Below, one piece after another: positions 25,733 to 34,495 of a stretch of DNA of 64,000 bases; within the stretch, counting starts at the first letter, position 1, and each line of letters starts with the position of its first letter. This DNA comes from Croceibacterium xixiisoli (GTDB lineage Bacteria; Pseudomonadota; Alphaproteobacteria; Sphingomonadales; Sphingomonadaceae), in the NCBI RefSeq assembly GCF_009827305.1, contig NZ_WTYJ01000002.1:124001-188000 (forward strand), in the 5' to 3' direction. The notes under the pieces are model-generated. The model was given only the letters and a program-made list of their open reading frames with translations, did not search any database and was not told the DNA's origin. Position numbers and translations under genes: made by a program.

Positions 25733-28282
25733 ATGACGAATTACGGCCAGCAATATCAGGTGGATCTGCTCAACTGTGATCAGGAGCCCATCCATATTCT
25801 GGGCAATATTCAGCCGTTCGGATTTCTCGTTAGCGTGGGCCGGGATTGGTTGATTTCCAGAGTTTCGGTGAACACGGCCGAATTTTCCGGGAAATCGCCT
25901 GACGAACTGCTCGGGAAACCTCTGTCAGACCTGTTTCTGCCGCAGGCAGTGCATGATTTGCGCAACAGGCTGACCTTGCTGCGCGGGCCCGATGCGGTGG
26001 AGCGCATGCTCAATGTGCAACTGTTCGATGGGGCCCCGCCTTTTGATGTGGCGCTGCACTTTTCGGGCAATGCCATTGTCATGGAGGCAGAGCCTGCCAC
26101 CGGGCAGGACAATGACGTTGGCAGCGTGGTGCGCACGCTTCTTGCACGGCTCAACCAGACCAGTTCGATGCACGCCTTCCTGCGCGAAGGCGCACGGCAG
26201 GTGCGGGCGATTACCGGGTTCGACCGGGTGATGATCTACAAATTCGACAACGACGGCGCGGGGGAGGTCATTGCCGAAGCCGCAGGTCCCGGCATCGACA
26301 GCTTCATGGGGCACCATTACCCCGCTTCGGATATCCCGGCGCAGGCCCGGCGGCTTTATCTGCGCAACATCTTCCGCATCATCGCCGATGTGAATGCCAT
26401 CCCCGTGCCGCTGACCCCAGGGCTCGATGCCGATGGTCAACCGCTCGATCAGTCGCTGTCGGTCTTGCGCGCGGTATCGCCGATCCACATCGAATATCTC
26501 AAGAACATGGGGATCACGGCTTCGCTGTCGATCTCCATCATCGTCGGTGGGCGGTTGTGGGGGCTCATCGCCTGCCACAACTACTCCCCGCGTTTGCCGG
26601 GCATGGGTGTGCGCACGGCATCCGAATTGTTCGGGCAGATGTTTTCCCTGATGCTGGAAAGCCGCGAACGTGCGGAAGCTGCGGAATACGAAAACACCGG
26701 GCGCGACAATATTGATCGGCTGGTGTCGACCATTGCTCGCAACGCGGAGATATTGCACGATTCCGATTGGCTGGCCGAAACGGTGCTCGATGCCATTCCC
26801 GCTGATGGTGCGGCTGTCCAGTATAATGGCCATGTTACATTCAAGGGGCGTGCGCCTTCGTCGGAACAGTTCGGCGATATTCTGGCCATGCTCAATCAGG
26901 CATCGTCGAACCAGATTTTCGTTACCGAACATCTGCAGTCTCTGGTTCCCGCGGCGTCCGAATATGCGGATCTGGTGGCCGGGCTGATAGCCATTCCGCT
27001 GTCAACGCGCCCGCGCGACTACATTGTGCTGTTCCGCACCGAACAACTGCAGTCGGTTCGCTGGGCGGGCAATCCCAACAAACCGATCATGCCAGGCCCC
27101 CGCGGTGATCGGCTGACCCCGCGCAAGAGCTTCGAAATCTGGGCGGAAATCGTGAAGGGCAAGTGCCTGCCGTTCTCCCAGCCCGAACGGCGCCTGGCTG
27201 AGGCAATCCGGGTGGGCATGCTCGAAGTTATCGTGCGCCTGTCCGAAAATGTGAATGAAGAACGCCGCCGGGCCAGCGAACGGCAGGAATTGCTGATTGC
27301 GGAACTGAACCACCGCGTGCGCAATATTCTCTCGTTGATCCGCGGGCTCATTTCGCAGACCCGGGACAGCACCCATACTGTCGATGGCTTCATCGGCAAT
27401 CTGGACGGGCGCATCCAGTCGCTCGCGCGCGCGCATGATCAGATCACCCGCGATCGTTGGGGGCCCGCGCGCTTGACCGATCTGCTCGAAACCGAAGCGC
27501 GTGCCTATCTCGGAACCAGCGAGGCGCGCGTCACCCTGTCCGGTCCGGAAGTGCTGCTGGAACCGGTGGCCTTCACCACGCTGGCGTTGGTGTTCCATGA
27601 ACTGCTGACCAATGCCGTCAAATACGGCGCCTTGTCCGACAGCGGCAATGTGTTGATTGAATGGCGGCTGGATGAAGAAGGATGCCTGCTGATCGACTGG
27701 ACCGAAAATGGCGGCCCGGCGGTAACGGCGCCAACCCGCCGCGGGTTCGGCTCGACGATCATCGAGCGGGCGATCCCGCACGATCTGGGTGGAGATGCGG
27801 ATCTGCAGTATCGCCTGCGCGGATTGCACGGGCAATTCTGCGTGCCTGCGCGATACATTGCCGGGATCAGCGAAAAAGCCACCCGCAATGCCGCCCCCGT
27901 TCCTCAGCACGAACGGCCCAAGCCGTTGGCTGGAAAGCAAATCCTGCTGGTCGAAGACAGCATGATCATTTCCCTGGATGCAGAGGATGCGCTGCGATCA
28001 CTCGGCGCGTCCGACATCTGCGTCTTCTCGGCGGCGGCCCCAGCGTTGCGCTATCTCGAGCAGGCAGCGGTCGATTTTGCCGTGCTGGATTTCAATCTCG
28101 GCGTGGAAACCAGTGAACGGATCGCAGCCTGCCTCGCGGAACGCGGCGTGCCTTTCGTGTTTGCCACCGGTTACGGGGAAGGGGTGGACAGCCAGGCTGG
28201 CGCTGCTGCTCCGATCATCGCCAAACCCTATGGCGCGCAGGAAATCGCCAGCGCCTTTGCCGTGGCAACCGGTATCGAATAG
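25733..28282 (+). CDS. bacteriophytochrome HWE histidine kinase fused to a receiver domain
   Basis: An 849-residue red/far-red photoreceptor kinase. The N-terminal PAS segment holds Cys15 (VDLLNCDQEPIHILGNIQP), the biliverdin attachment site of bacteriophytochromes. The GAF domain has the chromophore motif YPASDIPAQARRLYLRN and VSPIHIEYLKNMGITASLS. A PHY domain follows (about 330-510). The kinase is of the HWE type: AELNHRVRNILSLIRGL with the phospho-acceptor His near residue 526, HELLTNAVKYGALS and a short Gly-rich G box (RRGFGSTII). From residue 735 a receiver domain begins (QILLVEDSMIISLDAEDAL), with the phospho-acceptor Asp in FAVLDFNLGVE and Lys in PIIAKPYG. No haem oxygenase gene for biliverdin lies beside it. 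The physiological output is unknown. Confidence 0.93.
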   Translation: MTNYGQQYQVDLLNCDQEPIHILGNIQPFGFLVSVGRDWLISRVSVNTAEFSGKSPDELLGKPLSDLFLPQAVHDLRNRLTLLRGPDAVERMLNVQLFDGAPPFDVALHFSGNAIVMEAEPATGQDNDVGSVVRTLLARLNQTSSMHAFLREGARQVRAITGFDRVMIYKFDNDGAGEVIAEAAGPGIDSFMGHHYPASDIPAQARRLYLRNIFRIIADVNAIPVPLTPGLDADGQPLDQSLSVLRAVSPIHIEYLKNMGITASLSISIIVGGRLWGLIACHNYSPRLPGMGVRTASELFGQMFSLMLESRERAEAAEYENTGRDNIDRLVSTIARNAEILHDSDWLAETVLDAIPADGAAVQYNGHVTFKGRAPSSEQFGDILAMLNQASSNQIFVTEHLQSLVPAASEYADLVAGLIAIPLSTRPRDYIVLFRTEQLQSVRWAGNPNKPIMPGPRGDRLTPRKSFEIWAEIVKGKCLPFSQPERRLAEAIRVGMLEVIVRLSENVNEERRRASERQELLIAELNHRVRNILSLIRGLISQTRDSTHTVDGFIGNLDGRIQSLARAHDQITRDRWGPARLTDLLETEARAYLGTSEARVTLSGPEVLLEPVAFTTLALVFHELLTNAVKYGALSDSGNVLIEWRLDEEGCLLIDWTENGGPAVTAPTRRGFGSTIIERAIPHDLGGDADLQYRLRGLHGQFCVPARYIAGISEKATRNAAPVPQHERPKPLAGKQILLVEDSMIISLDAEDALRSLGASDICVFSAAAPALRYLEQAAVDFAVLDFNLGVETSERIAACLAERGVPFVFATGYGEGVDSQAGAAAPIIAKPYGAQEIASAFAVATGIE

Positions 28283-28325
28283 GCGCCCAGGGCAGCGAGC
28301 CAATCCCGCTGCCCTGGGCCGGATA

Positions 28326-29732
28326 TCAGGTGTGGCCGATCCGGGGATCGTCGTAATAATCATTGACTTGTTTGGGGTTGATGTCGCCTTCACCGGTGTC
28401 GCCGAGAAGGGTGATGGAAATATCGCGTTCCATCTGTCCCGTGGCGGTCTTCGTTTCGGTATAGACATTCAGGAAGCTGAGCCCGCCGATCTGCGATTGC
28501 GGGCTTCGCAGCATGGTCAGCAGTGCGGTTTCTCCATCTGCTTCCTGCGCATCCCGTTCGCGGGCAGTGGCGGTATTGATGCAACTGTGGCGTACGACAT
28601 TGCCGACGCTGCCGATCTCATGGCTTTGCGCACCATCATAGATGCTGGTGGTGTGGATCACCTCCTGCGGGCCATCGGCATGCATGGTGATCTTGGTGCC
28701 ATCGCCCAGCACCACAGAACGCCGCGATGTTTCCCAGTCCTTGATGTGCTTGCCATTCAGGTTCTCATGCGGGTCGCCCCACATCTCAGCCGCCATGCCA
28801 TCGCTCCCCGTATAGCTGACGGTGATCGTATGGCCGTCCAGCTTCACCCGCCATTGCCCGCTGCGGGTCAGATAGGTCAGCGTGCCATCGGCATTGCGGG
28901 TCAACCCGTCCTGCGGATCCGGCGTGGTGCTACAAACGGCGTCGGTTTGCGCTGGTGCCGCTGGCACGGCAATGGCGGCGCGGACGACATCCTTGTCCTG
29001 CCGACCCAGCAATTGCGGGGTTGAGATGCGCGGCGCCGGGGTACCATCCGCAGCGGCAGCCTCGGTGTAGAAATTGATCAATTGCATCATATATGTGCGG
29101 CTCAGCGGATCGAGCCGGGTCGCCGGAAATTGCAAAGTGTCCAACTGCGCGGTTTCCCCGTCATATTCCGCCGCATCGCGACTGCGTGCGATGGCGGCAT
29201 CGCTGCTGTCATGCATCACCGTATGGGTCAGTACATCCACCTCGCGGCTGGTCGCCCCGTCATAGATGCTGACACGCAGCAATTGCTGGCTCTGCCCCCG
29301 CATGGTCAGCTTGGCGCCGCCCGGCAGGGTGATGCTGCGCCGGTCGCCGGCCCATGTCCGCAGCACCCGCCCGCCCAGCACCTCGCAGGTGCCATGCGAA
29401 GCATAGCGGAAATCCTCGGTCGTCGTCTGCGTCACCGGGGCCTGAATGGTCAGCACGCCATTGTGGATGCGGATCCGATGGCCGTCGCCGGTCTGATAGG
29501 TGATTGCCGATCCCGGTGCAGGCGCGGGAGTAGGGGCTGGATTCGCCGGATCGCAAAAGGCGACCGCTGGTGGTGTCGGCGCCGGCGTTACCGGCGTGGG
29601 GGTTGGCGTCGGGATGGGTGCCGGCTTGTCATTGCCGCAGCCAACCAGCGACAGCGTCGCCGCGAATCCAGCAACGCCGGCGAGAATCCGGCCGCGCGCA
29701 GCCGTATGGATCCATTTCCGATAATTCATCAT
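28326..29732 (-). CDS. lipoprotein with duplicated DUF1521-like module
   Basis: A 468-residue lipoprotein. The signal (ILAGVAGFAATLSLVGCGN) has lipobox LVGC, followed by a Pro/Thr-rich spacer (PTPTPTPVTPAPTPP). Two related modules follow. The first has RRSITLPGGAKLTMRGQ, SIYDGATSREVDVLTHTV and ARSRDAAEYDGETAQLDTLQ. The second has RRSVVLGDGTKITMHADG, SIYDGAQSHEIGSVGNVV and ARERDAQEADGETALLTMLR. They begin about 235 residues apart. The second also has WGDPHENLNGKHIKDWE, which resembles the GDPH motif of DUF1521 proteins. Function unknown. GGGGA lies four bases before the first of two ATGs (29732). The gene is convergent with the bacteriophytochrome gene; no functional link is evident. Confidence 0.7.
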   Translation of the reverse strand: MMNYRKWIHTAARGRILAGVAGFAATLSLVGCGNDKPAPIPTPTPTPVTPAPTPPAVAFCDPANPAPTPAPAPGSAITYQTGDGHRIRIHNGVLTIQAPVTQTTTEDFRYASHGTCEVLGGRVLRTWAGDRRSITLPGGAKLTMRGQSQQLLRVSIYDGATSREVDVLTHTVMHDSSDAAIARSRDAAEYDGETAQLDTLQFPATRLDPLSRTYMMQLINFYTEAAAADGTPAPRISTPQLLGRQDKDVVRAAIAVPAAPAQTDAVCSTTPDPQDGLTRNADGTLTYLTRSGQWRVKLDGHTITVSYTGSDGMAAEMWGDPHENLNGKHIKDWETSRRSVVLGDGTKITMHADGPQEVIHTTSIYDGAQSHEIGSVGNVVRHSCINTATARERDAQEADGETALLTMLRSPQSQIGGLSFLNVYTETKTATGQMERDISITLLGDTGEGDINPKQVNDYYDDPRIGHT

Positions 29733-30078
29733 GCCATCCCCAAATTTGCAATTGCCAAAGGGGTAAGCGGACAAACTCCGGAAAACGGATCACGGAAAAT
29801 TTCGGCTCTCTGATGCGGAAAGGCCACAGAGCCGTTGGTTTGAATTCATCAAACCTAAGCGAAACTACCTATGCAATTGAGAATAGGCATATTTGCTGGA
29901 GTCTCATTTGGTATTAGATGAAATCAAACTGGATCACATGGCGGACATTTCAACAAACTTCGGAAACATAACCGTAATTTTCCCGAAAGACTGTCACAGA
30001 TCTGCCCTCTAGGCGACCAAAAGCTGTCTCAATTGGTTTCTAGCGAAACCGGACCGAGAACATTGAGGGTCTGAGTAC
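29733..30078. other. 346-base AT-richer intergenic region between divergent genes
   Basis: No gene seen. This is the promoter region of both the duplicated-domain lipoprotein and the TonB receptor, and its A+T content is clearly higher than in the neighbours (around 29820-30060). I looked for a Fur-type site because the right-hand gene is a TonB receptor; the stretch TGCAATTGAGAATAGGCATA is only loosely similar and is not called. No strong -35/-10 pair stands out. Confidence 0.5.
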
Positions 30079-32655
30079 ATGAAAGCGAGATATCTGCTGG
30101 CCGCCAGCGCCTTGGGCCTGGCGACGACGGCGCATGCCCAGTCGACGGGTTCGATCGATTTCGAAGAAAACGTCATCGTCGTCAGCGGCGGCATCAATCG
30201 CAACGGCGTCGAAGGCATTGTCGTTCCCGACACGTCCAAGGCTCGTCAGGTCCTGACCAATGAGCAGCTGGGCCGCAACAACCCCGGCCAGACGGTGCTG
30301 GACAGCATCAACATCGTGCCCGGCGTGAACTTCACCAACAATGATGCCTATGGCTCAGGCGGCGGGCAGCTGACCATCCGTGGCTTCTCTTCCGATCGTG
30401 TCAGCCTGACGGTCGATGGTATCCCGCTGAACGATTCCGGCAACTACGCCATCTACTCCAACCAGCAGATGGATCCGGAAGTCATCGAGCAGGTCAACGT
30501 CAACCTCGGCTCGACCGACGTCGACAGCCCGACGGCTTCGGCCAGCGGATCGACCGTGAATTACCGCATGCGCACCCCCGGCGAAGAAGCCGGCGTGGTC
30601 GCCTCAGCCTCTGTCGGTGACTACAACTATCGCCGCTTCTTCGGCATGATCGACACTGGTGCGATGACACCGTTCGACACGCGCGGCTTCGTCGCGGTCA
30701 GCAAGACCAAATACGACAATCCGTTCAACAATTATGGCACGAACGACAAGTTCCAGCTCAACGCAAAGATCTGGCAGCCGATTGGCAATGAAGGCGACTT
30801 CATCTCCATTTCCGGCCATTACAATGAAAACCGCAACAATTTCTTCGGTTCTCTGCCGCTGCGTCTGGATGCCAATCGCGTCGCCGGCCCGAATTCCAGC
30901 AACCGCTTCCCGATCACCCGCGATGAACGTTTCTATGACGTACCCGCATGCGAGGTGAACACCTTCGACACGCCCGGCATTCCGGGTGAGGCGGATAAGC
31001 CCAACGGCTGCGGCACCCAGTTCGATCGTCGTTACAACCCGTCGAACACCGGCAATATCCGCGGTGCCTCGCTGTTCCACCTCAGCGACAACATCACCCT
31101 GTCGATCGATCCCAGCTATCAATATGTGAAGGCCAATGGCGGCGGCACTGTTACCGCCCGCGAAGGCCTGTCCAGAGGTCTGAGCGGTTTCATCGGCGGC
31201 AGCCCCTATTTTGGCATGGACCTGAATGGTGACGGCGATCTGCTCGACGAAGTCACGCTGCTGGCACCCAGCCAGACGCAGACCCACCGTTTCGGCGTGA
31301 TCAGCAACCTGCGCTGGGATTTCTCGGAAACCCAGTCTGTTCGTCTGGCCTATACCTTCGACCATGCCCGCCATCGCCAGACCGGCGAAGTCGGCCTGCT
31401 GCTGCCGAATGGTGAGCCGCTGGATGTGTTCGCCTCCAACGTTCCGTTGCTGGACGTCACCGGCGCGCCGCTGCAGAAGCGTGACCGTCTGTCCTATGCG
31501 ATCCTGCATCAGGTTTCCGGTGAGTATCGCGGTTCTTTCATGAATGAAGCGCTGCAGGTCAACGCCGGCCTGCGCGCGCCGTTCTTCACCCGCGATCTGC
31601 AGAACAACTGCTTCACCACCAGCGACAGCGGCTTCGTCGACTGCTTCGGCGCCGGCGATCCGCGCAATGCCGAATATGCTGCGGCCAACCCCACGGTGCA
31701 GGGCCCGCAGGAACGCCTGCTGAAGTACAACAAGGTGCTGCCATCCTTCGGCGCCACCTATGATTTCGGCAACAACATGTCGGCCTTCGTCAATTATTCG
31801 AAGGGTCTGCAGGTTCCGGGCACCGACGCACTCTACAACTCGTTCTTCTTCGCTGCGGATACCGCATCGGCTCAGCCGGAACCGGAAACCACTGACAATA
31901 TCGATCTTGGGGTGCGTTACACCTCTTCGATGATCCAGGCACAGCTGGTCGGCTGGTACACCAAATATACCAATCGTCTGGCGTCGGCCTATGATCCCGA
32001 CACGGATCGCAACGTCTATCGCAACCTGGGCGTCGTGGACAAATACGGTATCGACGGCAGCATCGCCTTCCAGCCGATCCCGCAGTTCATGATCTATGCC
32101 TTCGGCTCCTACATGAAGTCCGAAATCAAGGACGACGTGCAGAGCGGCGCATGCTCGACGGCCCAGGTCACCGGCGGCGTCTATGGTTGCACCACCCAGG
32201 GTCAGCCGCTCTTCGTTGCCACCGCCGGCAATCGCGAAAGCGGCGCCCCGGAATATTCCTACGGCGTGCAGGCCCGTGCCTTCCTGGGTCCGGTGGACTT
32301 CGGTGCCACGGCCAAGCGGACCGGCGGTCGTTATCTCTACGACACCAACCTGCCCATGTATGGCGGCACCGCCGCTGCACCGGTGGAAATCTATGGCGCG
32401 CAGACTCCGGCCTTCTGGCTGGTCAATTTGGATGCACGAGTGAAGATGGATTGGGCCGGTCTGAACGACCGCACCTTCCTGCAGTTCAACATCTACAACG
32501 TGTTCGATCAGCTTTATGTCGGCAGCGTCCCCACCGGTCTGAACCAGGGGAATGTGATCGGCGCCGGGCAGATCGGCGGCACACCGGGATCGGCGCCTTT
32601 CGCGCAGATCGGTGCTCCGCGGACCTTCTCCGCCACGATCAATGTCGCTTTCTGA
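30079..32655 (+). CDS. TonB-dependent outer-membrane receptor
   Basis: An 858-residue TonB-dependent receptor. Signal peptide: YLLAASALGLATTAHAQ. The plug domain includes RNNPGQTVLDSINIVPGVNF, then GGGQLTIRGFSSDRVSLTVD and VIEQVNVNLGSTDVDSPTAS. The rest is a 22-strand barrel with many aromatic turns. The protein ends RTFSATINVAF with the C-terminal Phe needed for barrel assembly. The ligand is not visible from sequence. A 5'-nucleotidase gene follows after 71 bases, with a strong hairpin between them, so nucleotides or phosphate esters are possible substrates, but this rests only on adjacency. Confidence 0.9.
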   Translation: MKARYLLAASALGLATTAHAQSTGSIDFEENVIVVSGGINRNGVEGIVVPDTSKARQVLTNEQLGRNNPGQTVLDSINIVPGVNFTNNDAYGSGGGQLTIRGFSSDRVSLTVDGIPLNDSGNYAIYSNQQMDPEVIEQVNVNLGSTDVDSPTASASGSTVNYRMRTPGEEAGVVASASVGDYNYRRFFGMIDTGAMTPFDTRGFVAVSKTKYDNPFNNYGTNDKFQLNAKIWQPIGNEGDFISISGHYNENRNNFFGSLPLRLDANRVAGPNSSNRFPITRDERFYDVPACEVNTFDTPGIPGEADKPNGCGTQFDRRYNPSNTGNIRGASLFHLSDNITLSIDPSYQYVKANGGGTVTAREGLSRGLSGFIGGSPYFGMDLNGDGDLLDEVTLLAPSQTQTHRFGVISNLRWDFSETQSVRLAYTFDHARHRQTGEVGLLLPNGEPLDVFASNVPLLDVTGAPLQKRDRLSYAILHQVSGEYRGSFMNEALQVNAGLRAPFFTRDLQNNCFTTSDSGFVDCFGAGDPRNAEYAAANPTVQGPQERLLKYNKVLPSFGATYDFGNNMSAFVNYSKGLQVPGTDALYNSFFFAADTASAQPEPETTDNIDLGVRYTSSMIQAQLVGWYTKYTNRLASAYDPDTDRNVYRNLGVVDKYGIDGSIAFQPIPQFMIYAFGSYMKSEIKDDVQSGACSTAQVTGGVYGCTTQGQPLFVATAGNRESGAPEYSYGVQARAFLGPVDFGATAKRTGGRYLYDTNLPMYGGTAAAPVEIYGAQTPAFWLVNLDARVKMDWAGLNDRTFLQFNIYNVFDQLYVGSVPTGLNQGNVIGAGQIGGTPGSAPFAQIGAPRTFSATINVAF

Positions 32656-32675
32656 TAACTGAAACGATGATGTGC

Positions 32676-32703
32676 GAATGGCGGCCCGCAAGGGTCGCCA
32701 TTC
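32676..32703 (+). other. GNRA-loop hairpin between TonB receptor and 5'-nucleotidase
   Basis: A 12-bp stem (GAATGGCGGCCC at 32676-32687 with GGGTCGCCATTC at 32692-32703, one G-T pair) capped by a GCAA tetraloop. It is followed by CTCATTTCTG, not a clean T run, so it may be a weak terminator or a stabilising 3' end of the receptor message with partial read-through into the nucleotidase gene 24 bases on. Confidence 0.6.
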
Positions 32704-32726
32704 CTCATTTCTGCAGGACCAAAACC

Positions 32727-34454
32727 ATGTCTATCCGCCGTCCTTCCTCGCATGCGCGCGCTGTCACCCTTTCTGCCATGCTCGGCGCCCTGCTGGCGGG
32801 ATGCGCAGCGACACCGCCGGTTGCAGGATCAACGGCAGGATCGGCTGGCACTGCTGCGCGGGAGATTCAGATCCTCGCGCTCAATGATTTTCACGGCAAT
32901 CTCGTCGCCCCGGATGCGAAGACATCCTGGCACGATGGCACCGCCATGCAGGAAGGCCGGCTGGGCGGGGCGGCGCAGATGGGCGCCGCGCTGGCGCAAC
33001 TGCGTCAGGGCATTCCGCATACGATTACCGTCGCGGCGGGCGATCTGATCGGCGCCAGCCCGCTTGAATCTGCCTATTTCCTTGATGAACCCTCGATCAT
33101 GGCGCTCGGCGCGATCGGGCTGGATATCGCCGCTGTCGGCAATCACGAATTCGATCGCGGCACCGCCGAGCTGCGCCGCATGCAGGATGGCGGCTGCGCG
33201 AAAAACACACTGCGCACCCCTTGCGCGCTGGATCAGTTTGCCGGCGCCCGCTTCGATTATCTCGCCGCCAATGTGCTGGACGATCGGGGCGAAACGCTGT
33301 TTCCCGGCACGGTGATGCGCGATTTCGGCGGCGTGAAGCTGGGCTTCATCGGCATGACGCTGAAGGGTACGGACACGCTCGTCGCCCCCAGCGCCACCGC
33401 CGGCTATCGCTTCGCGGATGAGGCGGAAACCGCCAACCGCCTGGCGCAGGAACTCAAGGCGCAGGGCGCCGATGCCGTGATCCTGCTGATCCATGAAGGC
33501 GGGCGGGTCGATCCCTTCCTCAACGTCACCGGCTGCCCCTCGTTGTCCGGATCGATCGTGCCGATCCTCGACAATCTCGATCCGGCCATCGGTCTGGTCG
33601 TGTCCGGCCATACCCATGCCGCCTATGTCTGCGACCGGCCGGCCCGCGATGGCTCGCCCCGGCTGCTGACCAGCGCCGGGCGTTATGGCAATTTCGTCAC
33701 CGATATCCGCCTTTCGATTGGCGGGGCCGGGCAGGCACCGCGCTTCGTTGCGCGCAATTACCCGGTCCATGCCGATGGGGCGGAACAGGCCGATGTCGCC
33801 AGCCTGGTGCGCCGCTATGTCGACGCCGCCGCGCCGATCTCCGCGCAAGTCGCGGGGCGGATCCATGGCCCACTCGAACCGCGCAAGGGCGATACCGATT
33901 ATGCGCTCGCAAATCTCGTGGCTGATGCGCATCTGGCCTACACCGCCGATCCGGCGAAGGGCGGGGCGCAATTCGCCTTCATCAATTCTGGTGGCCTGCG
34001 CGGGCAGCTTGTTCCGGCTGCCGATGGCACGCTGACCTATGGCCAGATCTTCGCCTTCCAGCCTTTCGGCAATGTCCTGACCGTGCTGGAACTGACGGGC
34101 GATCAGCTGCGCCGCGTTCTGGAGCAACAGTTTACCGCAGACAGCCCGGCCATCTTCCGCCAGTCGATGCTGATCCCCTCGCACACGCTCAACTACCGCT
34201 ATGATCGCAAGGCGCCGGTCGGATCGCGCGTGACGGCGATCACCCTGCAGGGCGTGCTGATCGATCCGGCGGCCCGCTATCGCGTGACGGTGAACAATTT
34301 CCTCGCCAGTGGCGGGGATGGCTTCTCGGTCCTGGCAGAAGGGCGCGTGATCACCGATGGCGCGCTCGACCTGGACGCGCTGCAGGCCTTCATTGCCCAG
34401 GGGGCGACGGTGGCCGAACTGGGCCGGGTGGTGGACGGCACCAGCACCGACTGA
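32727..34454 (+). CDS. exported 5'-nucleotidase / metallophosphatase
   Basis: A 575-residue exported nucleotidase of the UshA type. A lipoprotein-like signal (AVTLSAMLGALLAGCAATPP, lipobox LLAGC) suggests anchoring in the outer membrane. The metallophosphatase domain has the metal ligands in LALNDFHGNL, VAAGDLIGASPLE, AVGNHEFDRG and VSGHTHAAYVC. The C-terminal nucleotidase domain has NSGGLRGQL, YGQIFAFQPFGNVL and VNNFLASGGDGF, the substrate base-stacking region. It releases phosphate from nucleotides in the periplasm so that nucleosides and phosphate can be taken up. The ATG at 32727 gives the signal directly; frames further upstream run into the receptor gene. Confidence 0.92.
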   Translation: MSIRRPSSHARAVTLSAMLGALLAGCAATPPVAGSTAGSAGTAAREIQILALNDFHGNLVAPDAKTSWHDGTAMQEGRLGGAAQMGAALAQLRQGIPHTITVAAGDLIGASPLESAYFLDEPSIMALGAIGLDIAAVGNHEFDRGTAELRRMQDGGCAKNTLRTPCALDQFAGARFDYLAANVLDDRGETLFPGTVMRDFGGVKLGFIGMTLKGTDTLVAPSATAGYRFADEAETANRLAQELKAQGADAVILLIHEGGRVDPFLNVTGCPSLSGSIVPILDNLDPAIGLVVSGHTHAAYVCDRPARDGSPRLLTSAGRYGNFVTDIRLSIGGAGQAPRFVARNYPVHADGAEQADVASLVRRYVDAAAPISAQVAGRIHGPLEPRKGDTDYALANLVADAHLAYTADPAKGGAQFAFINSGGLRGQLVPAADGTLTYGQIFAFQPFGNVLTVLELTGDQLRRVLEQQFTADSPAIFRQSMLIPSHTLNYRYDRKAPVGSRVTAITLQGVLIDPAARYRVTVNNFLASGGDGFSVLAEGRVITDGALDLDALQAFIAQGATVAELGRVVDGTSTD

Positions 34455-34460
34455 TCATGG

Positions 34461-34492
34461 GGAAGGGGCCGGTCCGGTAACCGGCCCCTTTC
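34461..34492 (+). terminator. hairpin terminator after the 5'-nucleotidase
   Basis: An 11-bp perfect stem (AAGGGGCCGGT at 34463-34473 with ACCGGCCCCTT at 34480-34490) plus a G-T and a G-C pair, followed by TCCTAT. It fills the 41-base gap between the nucleotidase stop and the stop of the convergent efflux gene, so it may act in both directions. Confidence 0.7.
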
Positions 34493-34495
34493 CTA

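Noticed and set aside
29860-29910. A possible Fur box upstream of the first TonB receptor
   Set aside because: Only partial similarity to the iron box (GAGAATAGGCAT core), not symmetric; not supported by eye.
30604-32691. A 695-codon minus-strand frame opposite the first TonB receptor
   Set aside because: Antisense to a clear receptor gene, with no start signal and no protein family.
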